Assembly (NCBI RefSeq): GCF_001715975.1
Contig: NZ_MARB01000003.1
Location: 1 to 64,000, forward strand
DNA from: Candidatus Thiodiazotropha endolucinida
GTDB taxonomy: Bacteria; Pseudomonadota; Gammaproteobacteria; Chromatiales; Chromatiaceae
Length of the DNA stretch: 64,000 bases
Direction: 5' to 3'
Below are positions 55,524 to 64,000 of this stretch, in pieces (position 1 is the first letter of the stretch; each line of letters opens with the position of its first letter). The notes under the pieces were generated by a model. That model was not told the origin of the DNA, made no database searches, and worked only from the letters and a program-made list of their open reading frames with translations. Made by a program: the position numbers and the translations under genes.

Positions 55524-57179
55524 GTGTCTGAGCAAGGGCTCGAAGGAACACTCATTCAGATCACCATGTTTGATTTTTTTTCCCACAGGAGCGCACCACC
55601 CTCCCAGGCACTTTTTTTTGTGCCTCAAAAGGATCCGTTTGAAAATCCCCTGGTGGAAACCGATCCCGCCTTGCTTCGCCAATGGGCCACGGCATTACCC
55701 TTTGCCAACCAAACACAGTTGGCGGAAACGGTGCTCACCAGTCTAAGCCGTCTCAACCGGTATCCGGGACAGGTCAAAAAGCGTGAGGAGTTGATGGCGG
55801 TCTACACAACGCCCTGCATAAGACTGGCCCATAGTCATGCGCAGCGTAAGTCGGAAACACCAGTTCATCTGATACGTCAGGTAATACTGGAGATGGCCTT
55901 TGGACATTGCCATATCGCTAATGAATGCGTCAGCAACAAGGCCAGCAGGAAAAACCTGCAACGCCTCAGCCATACGATCTACTATGCGATCAAGTATTTC
56001 GTCCAGGAGTACCTGCTTGCATGTGAGGATTTTGACTGCAGAAGCGGGAGAGTGTACCGGGATGTAACACGTTTGGTGACCTACGCTGAAGAGCAAAAGA
56101 TCCAACACAATCAAATCGAAGACGCGGATCAGGAACAACCGGAATATGCCACCATATCCCATCAGTACAATCGTTTTCTCCTGTTGTTACTGCTCGATCC
56201 CTGCCATCTGCAGGAGAGTGAGCCGCGGTTGTGTTTCGAGTATCTCAACACGCTGGCTGGAAATGCTCTTATCTCGGCCCCTACCCAAGAGACGGAAACC
56301 ACTGGACACTATGTCATCGACCGCTTGGGCGAGGTACCACCCTACCTTTTTCATCCTGAGTGTCTGAACAATCTGACACAACCCCGTTTTACCCTGTTCG
56401 ATCTCACTCCTGTCAGTAAACAGCTGCACCAGAAACTCAGACAGATGGAAAGATCTGAACAGGGAAAACCGGATGCCCTGGTGAAATTGAGCATGCAGGA
56501 ATCCACTAATCTGATGGCGCGAATGCTGAAGTCCTGGCACATCCGCCTGAAACGCGACAGTGAGCGTCACTCCACCACCGGACAGGTTATGATATGGATT
56601 GGCATTGACGCTATATACGCTTATCTCACAGGAAAAAGCGTGTCGTCGCAGACTGATGATGAAGAGATCGATATGACTCAACTCAGCGGCATTCAACGTG
56701 GAGAAGAGTCAGATTCCACACATCAATTCACGGCGATACGCACAAATCAAAGCCGTTCCGGTGTGGCGCTCAAGATCTCAAAAAGCAGCGTCAATATGCC
56801 CCTTGTCGGAGAGTTGGTGTTGTTTTCCACTCACCAGCAAAGACATGAGAATGAGTGGAAAATCGGCATTATAAAGCGTGCATTGAACTGTAACGAGAAT
56901 CTGTTGGAAATAGGGATACAGTTTATTCTCGGAAAGATCGAACCTATTACCTTGCGCCGGACAAATCAACAACAAACATCGCAACCGTCAAAGGATCGAG
57001 CGGCCATCTTTATCGATCAGGGCCATACTCACCGCAGCTCTCTTATCGTGCCGAAAAAATTCTTCATCATCGGCCATGAATACCGTGTTGAAGAGATGAT
57101 CCCGGCACCCAGCGTAACACCTTTACAACTGCTTGAGACGACATCAAGATTCGAAAGATACCGAATCAAGAACGCCTGA
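55524..57179 (+). CDS. Large cytosolic protein with C-terminal PilZ domain
   Basis: A 551-residue protein (537 from an ATG at 55566). Residues 20-400 are mostly helical and hydrophilic, with several conserved-looking Trp, His and Tyr positions (LRQWATALPFANQTQLAETVLTSLSRLNRYPG), without a known domain that I can name. Residues 415-540 form a PilZ-like domain with NQSRSGVALK ([DN]xSxxG). A second c-di-GMP residue set, RxxxR, is not obvious. Such large PilZ proteins occur in Chromatiales-type genomes and are of unknown function. The start codon choice (GTG 55524 or ATG 55566) is open. Confidence 0.65.
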   Translation: MSEQGLEGTLIQITMFDFFSHRSAPPSQALFFVPQKDPFENPLVETDPALLRQWATALPFANQTQLAETVLTSLSRLNRYPGQVKKREELMAVYTTPCIRLAHSHAQRKSETPVHLIRQVILEMAFGHCHIANECVSNKASRKNLQRLSHTIYYAIKYFVQEYLLACEDFDCRSGRVYRDVTRLVTYAEEQKIQHNQIEDADQEQPEYATISHQYNRFLLLLLLDPCHLQESEPRLCFEYLNTLAGNALISAPTQETETTGHYVIDRLGEVPPYLFHPECLNNLTQPRFTLFDLTPVSKQLHQKLRQMERSEQGKPDALVKLSMQESTNLMARMLKSWHIRLKRDSERHSTTGQVMIWIGIDAIYAYLTGKSVSSQTDDEEIDMTQLSGIQRGEESDSTHQFTAIRTNQSRSGVALKISKSSVNMPLVGELVLFSTHQQRHENEWKIGIIKRALNCNENLLEIGIQFILGKIEPITLRRTNQQQTSQPSKDRAAIFIDQGHTHRSSLIVPKKFFIIGHEYRVEEMIPAPSVTPLQLLETTSRFERYRIKNA

Positions 57180-57183
57180 TTCC

Positions 57184-57211
57184 AGGGCCTGTTAAAAACC
57201 AATCCAATCGG
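57184..57211. repeat. Solo repeat-element end
   Basis: AGGGCCTGTTAAAAACCAAT continues with CCAATCGG, a diverged copy of the MITE-like terminus. It lies between the PilZ gene and the convergent esterase locus. Confidence 0.55.
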
Positions 57212-57221
57212 TGCAGTTGCA

Positions 57222-57520
57222 TCAATCGGTAATGGCAACGTCAAACGGCCCAAATACATCGTTGCCGACTTTATACTTTATTTTCCAATTGCCAATGGGC
57301 AGGTTGACATTCTGCTGGGAACTGATGTGACCGCCAGTTGAAGATGTCAATTGTCTGGGCGATGCCCTGTTCCATGCAGAGGGTTCACTATCACCCTCGA
57401 TCCATATCTTGGTCTCGATCTCAAGGTTCGGCCATAGATCATTCATCATCACCAGAAACATGCTGTTGCCGGATTTATCGATACTATTGGTCACATCGAT
57501 TGTAGGCGCTGTTGATTTGC
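57222..57520 (-). pseudogene. Frameshifted C-terminal domain of the esterase gene
   Basis: An open frame whose product runs KSTAPTIDVTNSIDKSGN, NDLWPNLEIETKIWIEGDSEPSAW and IGNWKIKYKVGNDVFGPFDVAI. It looks like a small beta-sandwich (immunoglobulin-like) domain without its own start (only a TTG and no ribosome binding site). It directly continues the esterase gene in another frame. Adding one G to the GGG near 57522 would join YFIEYW to GKSTAPT, so the simplest explanation is a one-base loss in a G run. Confidence 0.6.
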
Positions 57521-58876
57521 CCAATATTCTATGAAGTAGATCAGATTGGTATCACCGTAGATGTTCATCCACATCGGATATTCAAATCCTGACAAAAAGG
57601 CCGGGTCAACGACGTAACCATCTCCTTCCGAGTCCACTTTCAGCACAGACCTCCATAACAGTTCAAAGTTAGTGAAGTCTCCCAGAACTCTGATCCTGCC
57701 AAGTTCGGGAACTGCCGCCCTGATCGTTGCATCTCTCTGAAAAGCATTCCAGACACGACTCATGATAAAGTAATGGCCCAGTGATGTAGGATGAAAACGA
57801 TCATGAGAAAGCAGACCCAATCTCGCCACTTGAAAATAGCTAGTATCGATTGAGACATCCGCCAACGCCTGACACTCAGCATCCAAGGCTCGCCAGTTAT
57901 TGAGCCTACCCTGCATCTCGGGTGAAATTATCTTCTCGACTTCGGCACGCTCGGAGGTATATAGGTTCTCTTCACCCGGCATTCCCGAGGTCTGATGCAG
58001 AAACGGCACACAATATTTTTTCTTTATGTTCTCCACCGCAACCTGACGATGCTTTTCCTCATCATAGGGCACCAACCTGGAATAGAGAATCAATGCTCGT
58101 GGATTGTTATCCCTGAAAAACCCGTACAACGCCCTGGCATCTGCAATCATCTCAGTCTGCGATCGATTTCCGAAGGAAAGTATGGCGTCATTTATCCCCA
58201 ATTCTAATATGATCACGTCAGGATCGCTTTCACTCGTCAGCTCGGCCCGGGTCTCTCCGGTTAAAGCATCGGGTTGCGTCATCGCCAGATGATGGGTCAG
58301 GGCGCCTGTCCCGGAATGAAAGACATTAACCTTAAGACCTTCGGATTTAAATGCGTCATCAATGAGGTCCACCCATGTCTGTCGCCACGGAAATACTGTC
58401 TCACTGGCCCCTAAGACGGCAAATTTAACGGTCTCAGTTAAGGCAAGTGAATTCTTTATAGTTGCCACATCATCGCTCAACTGTTGAGCGATCATGGTTA
58501 ATTTATCCAGTGAGTGCTCGATCTCCTCGGGTGCGTAACTACCCAGACTTTGAAGATCCGTCAGCTGCAACAGATCGACCACACGCTTGATATGCAACGC
58601 CTCATCACTGAGTAAGGGGCCGTTTATACCTGTGTATCCGATCTCCCCGCCCGGATTGTGTTGCTGATTCGCGTTCAGATTAACCGTATAGTCAACGCCT
58701 TCCGTCAAAACTTCTTCATTACCCACTCTGGTAATTTTGGTTACCCTGAGTTGCCCGGAATTGAACAGTGCGATGGAAAACGGAAATGTTGTGGTAACGC
58801 CGTCGCCATAAAACGGACCTTCTTCGCTGACAATTGTGTGTACTGTCATGGGACATATCATCCATTGATTTGACAT
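57491..58876 (-). CDS. Phage-adaptor/SGNH-hydrolase fusion (tailspike-like esterase)
   Basis: A 461-residue protein. Residues 12-115 match the pattern of podovirus tail-fibre N-terminal adaptors (FYGDGVTTTFPFSIALFNSGQLRVTKITR, then GVDYTVNLN, GGEIGYTG and ALHIKRVVDLLQLTDLQ), followed by a helical neck (EEIEHSLDKLTMIAQQLSDDVATIKNSL). From residue 150 an SGNH/GDSL esterase domain follows: block I is FAVLGAS, block III LELGINDAI with Asn, and block V DRFHPTSLGH with the catalytic Asp and His. The nucleophile is less certain because block I reads GAS rather than GDS. Such fusions are deacetylases of surface polysaccharide on phage tailspikes. No other phage gene is near. The reading frame ends after YWANQQRLQSM, probably prematurely. 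Confidence 0.7.
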   Translation of the reverse strand: MSNQWMICPMTVHTIVSEEGPFYGDGVTTTFPFSIALFNSGQLRVTKITRVGNEEVLTEGVDYTVNLNANQQHNPGGEIGYTGINGPLLSDEALHIKRVVDLLQLTDLQSLGSYAPEEIEHSLDKLTMIAQQLSDDVATIKNSLALTETVKFAVLGASETVFPWRQTWVDLIDDAFKSEGLKVNVFHSGTGALTHHLAMTQPDALTGETRAELTSESDPDVIILELGINDAILSFGNRSQTEMIADARALYGFFRDNNPRALILYSRLVPYDEEKHRQVAVENIKKKYCVPFLHQTSGMPGEENLYTSERAEVEKIISPEMQGRLNNWRALDAECQALADVSIDTSYFQVARLGLLSHDRFHPTSLGHYFIMSRVWNAFQRDATIRAAVPELGRIRVLGDFTNFELLWRSVLKVDSEGDGYVVDPAFLSGFEYPMWMNIYGDTNLIYFIEYWANQQRLQSM

Positions 58877-59005
58877 ACGGACTGCATGCCTGCCAAAAGC
58901 TGCGGAATAGGCCGATCAATGCGACGGCAGACATACAAGCCATATTGAAGTGCAATCTACCTACAGATCACACTATAGGGGGTTTATTCCCACTTTTAAA
59001 GAATG

Positions 59006-60238
59006 CTATAGAAAATCGTCCAATGGCAAATTCATTGTCTGTTGTAAATTGCAATTGATCTTTGTAAGCAATTTTCCCAGGGTATCCGGGGCCATTTTCA
59101 ATTGGTTGTCATCCGGCAACACATAGGCATCGGAATTGTAAAACTCGGCCACAGTGACCTCCCTGAGATCTCGCGCCAACACCCAACCCTTATCATCCGT
59201 ATGCAATACCAGACGGGCTCTCTGCAATGAGAGGAGTATAGCGTCCAACTGTTCTTCTGTGGCATGCTGCAATTGCTCCTGCAACTGGCGAGTTGTGATC
59301 GACACACCCTGGTGTTGAGCTTCACGTAGTTGGTGGAGTATTTTCACAGCAAGTAAAAACCTGTCCCCACGCTGCCCCATTCTTTCACGCCAATCATGGC
59401 GGTAGATACCCAGACAATAGCTGAACTCCGCCCCCAACAGGGTAACCAGCCAGGACAGATAAACCCAGATTAGAAAGATGGGAATTACGGCAAGCGCTCC
59501 ATAGATCGCCTCATAGGTAGGAAAGGTCGTGATATAGAGTGCAAACCCCCTTTTTGTAGCCTCAAACAAAAGTGCAGCTATGATTCCACCTGCGAGTGCA
59601 TGGCGCAGCATAACAGACCGGTTGGGGACCAGGGCATATAACAATGTAAAGGCGAGTGCCGAAATCATGACCGGCATCATACCCAACAACCTTGAGCGCA
59701 CCATCACCACTGTTTCAGCCTCACTGAAGAAGGGAATCGAGACCAGATAAGAGGTCACACCGACGCTAATCGCGATCAATATAGGACCCAGCGAGAGAAT
59801 TGCCCAATAGACGGTAAACTTAGCAAGCGGCGAACGTTTTCGCCTGACATGCCATATAGTGTTGAACGCCTTGTCGATGTTACTCATCAGCAGCAGCGCC
59901 ACCAAAATCAGAAACAGAAAACCAACTCCGGTAAGCTGAGCTGCCTTTTGACTGAAATTTTTAAGGTGTTGCTGTACAGCTTCACCGGCTGCGGGAACGA
60001 AATTCTGAAACAGGAAGTTTTCGATCTGCTCCGAGATTCTGTCAGAAACGGGAAATATGGATAACAGCGCAAACATGACCGTCATCAACGGCACCAGTGA
60101 GAGAAGTGTGGTATAGGTCAATGCAGCCACATGCTGAATTCCCCCATCATGGCTGAAATGGTGCAGCCACAGGCGCAGGAATGAATTGATATGCCGGATC
60201 GCCGAGAATCCCCTACCACTAAAATTTTTCTGGTTCAT
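59006..60238 (-). CDS. YihY/UPF0761 family inner-membrane protein
   Basis: About 410 residues with six membrane spans in residues 25-285 and the family's conserved HDGGIQHVAALTYTTLLSLVPLMTV and RRKRSPLAKFTVYWAILSLGPILI segments, then FPTYEAIYGALAVIPIFLIWVYLSWLVTLLGAEFSY. A cytoplasmic winged-helix-like C-terminus follows (residues 300-410, TTRQLQEQLQHATEEQLDAILLSL). The family was once called RNase BN; the activity is not established. ATG 60238 preferred over a GTG one codon earlier. Confidence 0.9.
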   Translation of the reverse strand: MNQKNFSGRGFSAIRHINSFLRLWLHHFSHDGGIQHVAALTYTTLLSLVPLMTVMFALLSIFPVSDRISEQIENFLFQNFVPAAGEAVQQHLKNFSQKAAQLTGVGFLFLILVALLLMSNIDKAFNTIWHVRRKRSPLAKFTVYWAILSLGPILIAISVGVTSYLVSIPFFSEAETVVMVRSRLLGMMPVMISALAFTLLYALVPNRSVMLRHALAGGIIAALLFEATKRGFALYITTFPTYEAIYGALAVIPIFLIWVYLSWLVTLLGAEFSYCLGIYRHDWRERMGQRGDRFLLAVKILHQLREAQHQGVSITTRQLQEQLQHATEEQLDAILLSLQRARLVLHTDDKGWVLARDLREVTVAEFYNSDAYVLPDDNQLKMAPDTLGKLLTKINCNLQQTMNLPLDDFL

Positions 60239-60388
60239 CACTGAATTCCACGTTTTTTCAATATCGATTTTATGGAACCGCTTCTGGAGCCATTCTCTCT
60301 GTATGGATACAATGACGGCAAATTAAGTTTGAGGCAAACCGCCACGCCGGTTTATTGATGGATGGTGCATTGTCAGACACAACAGAGC

Positions 60389-60420
60389 TAGGGCCTGTTA
60401 GCACTCATCCAACCGACCCT
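60389..60420. repeat. Solo repeat-element end
   Basis: TAGGGCCTGTTAGCACTCAT followed by CCAACCGACCCT is a diverged terminus of the MITE-like element. It lies immediately upstream of the ribosome binding site of arsC, so it forms part of the arsC leader. Confidence 0.6.
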
Positions 60421-60438
60421 AACAGGAGGTCATCGATT

Positions 60439-60786
60439 ATGAGTGTTGAGATCTACCACAACCCACGCTGCAGCAAATCCAGACAGACCCTACAACTGTT
60501 ACAGGACCAGGGTATCGATCCAGATGTTGTTGAATATCTGAAAACGCCGCCAGACAAGGCCACCCTTGGGCAGATTCTCGATATGCTCGGATTGGAGCCA
60601 CGGGAGCTTATGCGTACAAAGGAGAAGGAATACAAGGCACTGCAACTGGACAATCCGAGCCTGAGTCGGGACCAGTTGATTGATGCGATGATCGCCAATC
60701 CCAAACTGATTGAACGCCCCATTGTCATTCAAAACGGCAAGGCTGCAATCGGCAGGCCACCTGAAAAGGTCCTGGATATTCTGTAA
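60439..60786 (+). CDS. arsC: Glutaredoxin-type arsenate reductase (ArsC)
   Basis: A 115-residue ArsC with EIYHNPRCSKSRQTLQLL (catalytic Cys, residue 12 of the NPRCSKSR motif), ELMRTKEKEYKAL and IERPIVIQNGKAAIGRPPEKVLDIL. It reduces arsenate to arsenite using glutathione and glutaredoxin. A perfect AGGAGG precedes the ATG. There is no arsB or arsR nearby; family members of this kind include yfgD-like proteins near hda, which is also the context here. Confidence 0.9.
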   Translation: MSVEIYHNPRCSKSRQTLQLLQDQGIDPDVVEYLKTPPDKATLGQILDMLGLEPRELMRTKEKEYKALQLDNPSLSRDQLIDAMIANPKLIERPIVIQNGKAAIGRPPEKVLDIL

Positions 60787-60821
60787 ACAGAAACAGGCTG
60801 AATTAAATATCGGCCGTATAG

Positions 60822-61436
<615 letters not shown>

Positions 61437-61440
61437 ACCC

Positions 61441-62121
61441 ATGCCAGCTCAGCTTCCATTAAGCCTCAGTATCCGACCCAGTGTTGATTTCTCCGGCTTC
61501 ATCAGCGGACGAAATGGTGAGGCGGTATCCCGCCTGCGCAGTGGATCGGACCCGTTTATCTATTTATGGGGCACATCAGGCTGCGGCAAGAGCCATCTGC
61601 TCCAGGCCTGCTGCCACCAATCACAACAGGAGCAAGGTCAACCCGCTTACCTGCCATTTAAATCCGAGCATGGTCTTGAGCCGGCCATGTTGGAGGGACT
61701 TGAGGCATTCTCCATGGTCTGCCTCGACGATCTTGAAGTATTGGCGGGTAAAGATGATTGGGAATTGGCGATTTTCAATCTCTACAATCAACTACGGGAG
61801 AGAGCAGCGAAACTGATCGTCGCCAGCGACCGTCCACCCGCAAAACTGCCCTTGAAACTCGCCGATCTGGCCTCAAGACTGACTTGGGGACCCTGTTACC
61901 AACTGTTTCCCCTGAATGATGACGAGCGCCTGGAGCTGTTAATCAGCAATGCCGAGCGAAGGGGCATGACCATGAGCGTGGAGATCGCCAACTTTTTGCT
62001 GCAGCGTACACCCAGGGACATCCACTTTCTGTCTCTGCTCATTGAACGGCTCGACCAGGCATCCCTGGCCGCTCAGAGGCGGCTGACCATACCATTTGTA
62101 CGTGAAATCCTGAAACTGTAA
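61441..62121 (+). CDS. hda: DnaA regulatory inactivator Hda
   Basis: A 226-residue AAA+ protein related to DnaA domain III. It starts with the clamp-binding motif [10 protein letters not shown] (QL[SP]LxL type), the Walker A is [16 protein letters not shown] and Walker [10 protein letters not shown], with sensor [10 protein letters not shown] and the arginine finger region LASRLTWG. It binds the DNA polymerase sliding clamp and stimulates ATP hydrolysis on DnaA. Confidence 0.93.
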   Translation: MPAQLPLSLSIRPSVDFSGFISGRNGEAVSRLRSGSDPFIYLWGTSGCGKSHLLQACCHQSQQEQGQPAYLPFKSEHGLEPAMLEGLEAFSMVCLDDLEVLAGKDDWELAIFNLYNQLRERAAKLIVASDRPPAKLPLKLADLASRLTWGPCYQLFPLNDDERLELLISNAERRGMTMSVEIANFLLQRTPRDIHFLSLLIERLDQASLAAQRRLTIPFVREILKL

Positions 62122-62231
62122 ATGGAGTATACTGGGGCTGTAAACACTGTTACAGCCGGCCCTGCTGCATCTTAAGGGCTTGGGCCAGCCTGGCCATACT
62201 CTCCATACATAACGATGACCGAGGTAGTGAT

Positions 62232-62552
62232 ATGACAACCATCCAGGAGACTATACAGACTAAACTGGCGTCCGCGTTCGCACCGCTGCATCTCGAGGTT
62301 GTCAACGAAAGCCATATGCACAATGTGCCGGCGGGCTCGGAATCTCATTTCAAGGTTGTGCTCGTCAGTGACGCCTTCAAGGGAGAGAAGCTGATCAACC
62401 GTCATCGGCGAGTCAACAAAGTGCTGACGGAGGAGTTGCAGGGAGGTGTACACGCCCTCGCGCTCCACACCCTAACCCCGGAAGACTGGTTTGACCAGGG
62501 AGGCAAGGTAGCGGACTCACCACCATGCCTTGGAGGTTCGAATCGGGGTTGA
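62232..62552 (+). CDS. bolA: BolA family protein
   Basis: A 106-residue Bol[80 protein letters not shown]. The conserved [11 protein letters not shown] and RHRxVN patterns and the invariant C-terminal His are present. BolA interacts with monothiol glutaredoxins and binds Fe-S clusters. GAGG precedes the ATG. It converges with the protease gene, with eight bases between the two stop codons. Confidence 0.93.
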   Translation: MTTIQETIQTKLASAFAPLHLEVVNESHMHNVPAGSESHFKVVLVSDAFKGEKLINRHRRVNKVLTEELQGGVHALALHTLTPEDWFDQGGKVADSPPCLGGSNRG

Positions 62553-62560
62553 GCTCGAGC

Positions 62561-63685
62561 CTAATTGCCCTGCTGCAACACCACTGTCAATTCAAGTTCC
62601 TCACCGTTGCGCCATATAGAGATGGTGGTCTGATCGCCGATATGAAAATCGTCCAGCCGACCCAACAGTTCATTGACCGTGGTCACCGGACGGCCACCGA
62701 TCGCCTGAATCACATCACCCAGCACCAGATCCCCATTGGGATCGATAAAGGTACTGCGCAGACCCACTGTCTCGGCCGCGGTACCGGCGGTCACCTGTAA
62801 CACCAGCACCCCCTCCAGATCGAGTTTGCTCAGGATAGTGCGGTTGACATCCTCGTCCACCGAAATCCCAAGTGATGGCCTGACATAGCGCCCCTTGGCA
62901 ATCAGTTCCGGCACCACCCGGTTTACCGTATCCACAGGCACTGCGAAACCAATCCCGGCATAGGCCCCCGAGGGGCTGTAGATGGCCGTGTTGATTCCTA
63001 TCAGCCGGCCGGCACTGTCGAGCAGGGGTCCTCCGGAGTTACCCGGATTGATGGCGGCATCGGTCTGGATCAGATGATCGACGGCAACCCCGCTGCGACT
63101 CTCGGGCAGAGAGCGGTCGAGGGCCGACACCACGCCGGTTGTCAGCGTGTAGTCGAGCCCGAAGGGGTTGCCGATGGCAAACACCTTCTGCCCTACCTTC
63201 AGATCGCTGCTGCTGCCGACGGGCACCGGCGGCGGCCGGTCAAAAGGGACCCGGATCCGCAGCACCGCAAGATCGTGATCGGGACTGCTACCGACCAGCA
63301 TGGCCTGATAACTGCGTCCATCGTTGAGTCGCACATTGGCCTGCGCTGTCTCTGCAATCACATGGTGGTTGGTCACCAGATGACCGAGATCGTCCCAGAT
63401 GAAGCCCGAGCCGGCCCCCTGAGGCACGCTGAAGATATCCCGTGTCCAGGGATTACGCACCCGTTGCAGGGTGGTGATATAGACCACCGAGGGGCTCGCC
63501 TGCTGAAATATCTCTACAGTGGCCTGCTCATCTGACGCCAAATCGCCTCGTGGTGTGACCTGGCGCGGTTCTGAGGTAAGCCCCGCCAGCCACTGCTCGG
63601 CCAGTGGCAGGAAGGTCCAGGCTAATATCAGCAGCAACAGGCCGCCGAAGATCAGCTGAATACGTCGCAGACTCGGATCACTCAA
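62561..63685 (-). CDS. DegS/HtrA-type periplasmic serine protease
   Basis: A 374-residue trypsin-like protease with one N-terminal anchor (residues 10-30), catalytic triad His (VTNHHVI), Asp (DHDLAVLRI) and Ser (GNSGGPLLD), and one PDZ domain (residues 270-365). One PDZ domain and a membrane anchor fit DegS/AlgW, which cleaves RseA to start the sigma-E response to misfolded outer-membrane proteins. The start is a TTG at 63685; no better in-frame start is near. Confidence 0.9.
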   Translation of the reverse strand: MSDPSLRRIQLIFGGLLLLILAWTFLPLAEQWLAGLTSEPRQVTPRGDLASDEQATVEIFQQASPSVVYITTLQRVRNPWTRDIFSVPQGAGSGFIWDDLGHLVTNHHVIAETAQANVRLNDGRSYQAMLVGSSPDHDLAVLRIRVPFDRPPPVPVGSSSDLKVGQKVFAIGNPFGLDYTLTTGVVSALDRSLPESRSGVAVDHLIQTDAAINPGNSGGPLLDSAGRLIGINTAIYSPSGAYAGIGFAVPVDTVNRVVPELIAKGRYVRPSLGISVDEDVNRTILSKLDLEGVLVLQVTAGTAAETVGLRSTFIDPNGDLVLGDVIQAIGGRPVTTVNELLGRLDDFHIGDQTTISIWRNGEELELTVVLQQGN

Positions 63686-63734
63686 GAGACCGCATACCTC
63701 AACTCCTCCTCATGAATCCAGACCTGGAGGGTGC

Positions 63735-64000
63735 TCAATCACGCTGGCTGAAGTAATCCCGCGTCAGAGAGAACACTACCGGACTCAACAATAACAGGGC
63801 TATCAGGTTGGGGATCGCCATAAGGGCATTCAGGGTATCCGAGATCAACCAGACAAAATTGAGTTGGTCCTGGGCAATGGCACCAATCGGAATCATCACC
63901 ACCCAGACCACACGAAAGGGGGTGATGGAGCGGACACCGAAGAGGTATTCCACACAACGCTCACCGTACACGCTCCAGCCAAGTATTGTGGTAAAGGCGA
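63735..64000 (-). CDS. Sodium:alanine symporter (AGCS), C-terminal part
   Basis: Only the last 88 residues or so lie inside the window; the gene starts to the right. They carry the family's conserved C-terminal pattern AFTTILGWSVYGERCVEYLFG, followed by two hydrophobic spans (VVWVVMIPIGAIAQ and NLIALLLLSPVVFSLT) and a charged tail DYFSQRD. It imports alanine or glycine with Na+. Confidence 0.88.
   Translation of the reverse strand, partial: AFTTILGWSVYGERCVEYLFGVRSITPFRVVWVVMIPIGAIAQDQLNFVWLISDTLNALMAIPNLIALLLLSPVVFSLTRDYFSQRD

Noticed and set aside
57491-58876. Prophage around the esterase gene
   Set aside because: No integrase, terminase, capsid, holin or attachment repeats within 10 kb on either side; a single phage-like domain does not make a prophage.
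62534-62552. GGTTCGAATCGGGG resembling a tRNA T-arm
   Set aside because: It lies within the last codons of bolA, and no acceptor, D or anticodon arm can be built around it.

Overview
The window reads as chromosome of a free-living or symbiotic gammaproteobacterium, most likely a sulfur-oxidising Chromatiales/Thiodiazotropha-like lineage (inference from gene content, not from a search). Pointers are a DsrC-family protein, an octahaem tetrathionate-reductase-type cytochrome, OxyR, FabA, Hda, a fused ArgA, DegS/HtrA, IlvBN-IlvC and a dense set of c-di-GMP proteins. No rRNA, tRNA, CRISPR array, complete insertion sequence or prophage was seen. Base composition is fairly even, with AT-richer intergenic gaps.

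Layout. 1-6.4 kb: sparse, accessory-like; a zinc-ribbon peptide, an orphan RebB-like peptide, a DUF2799 lipoprotein, a MITE-like repeat, a HAD hydrolase divergent from a cysteine-less DsrC paralogue, and a haemerythrin overlapping a REC-GGDEF gene. 6.4-13.5 kb: M1-type peptidase lipoprotein, MscS channel, isochorismatase-like hydrolase, DUF427, a frameshifted glutaredoxin, an AraC regulator interrupted by an in-frame TGA, DUF302, a PilZ protein. 13.8-16.6 kb: argE-argA and a 46-residue membrane peptide. 16.7-20.4 kb: degenerate GGDEF membrane protein, DUF5666 lipoprotein, second full repeat copy. 20.4-28.4 kb: Lrp regulator divergent from leuA, GGDEF-EAL coupled to a di-haem peroxidase, argG. 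28.5-33.4 kb: a signalling island (broken DUF3365-GGDEF gene, soluble histidine kinase, REC-TPR regulator, an FNR-type box, NarL-type kinase). 33.7-38.0 kb: TerB-like protein and ilvB-ilvN-ilvC. 38.2-45.9 kb: DUF4124 and MIF-like proteins, a second FNR-type box, the octahaem cytochrome with its cytochrome b, proS, fabA, nupC. 46-55 kb: aldolase/SDR fusion, oxyR, cpdA, sfsA, acylphosphatase, HlyD-TolC pair, two periplasmic thioredoxins. 55.5-64 kb: large PilZ protein, a phage-adaptor/SGNH-esterase fusion with a frameshifted tail, YihY, arsC, wrbA-like, hda, bolA, a DegS-type protease and the end of an alanine symporter.

Themes. Arginine (argE, argA, argG) and branched-chain (leuA, ilvBNC, Lrp) biosynthesis are scattered. 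Six loci belong to c-di-GMP signalling, several with degenerate active sites, and they sit beside redox proteins (haemerythrin, di-haem peroxidase, haem-binding DUF3365). Two perfect TTGAT-N4-ATCAA boxes mark anaerobic control of the signalling island and, less certainly, of the octahaem cytochrome operon. A repeat with AGGGCCTGTTAACA ends occurs at six places, and four genes carry apparent frame-disrupting lesions, which suggests a genome with active small-scale decay.
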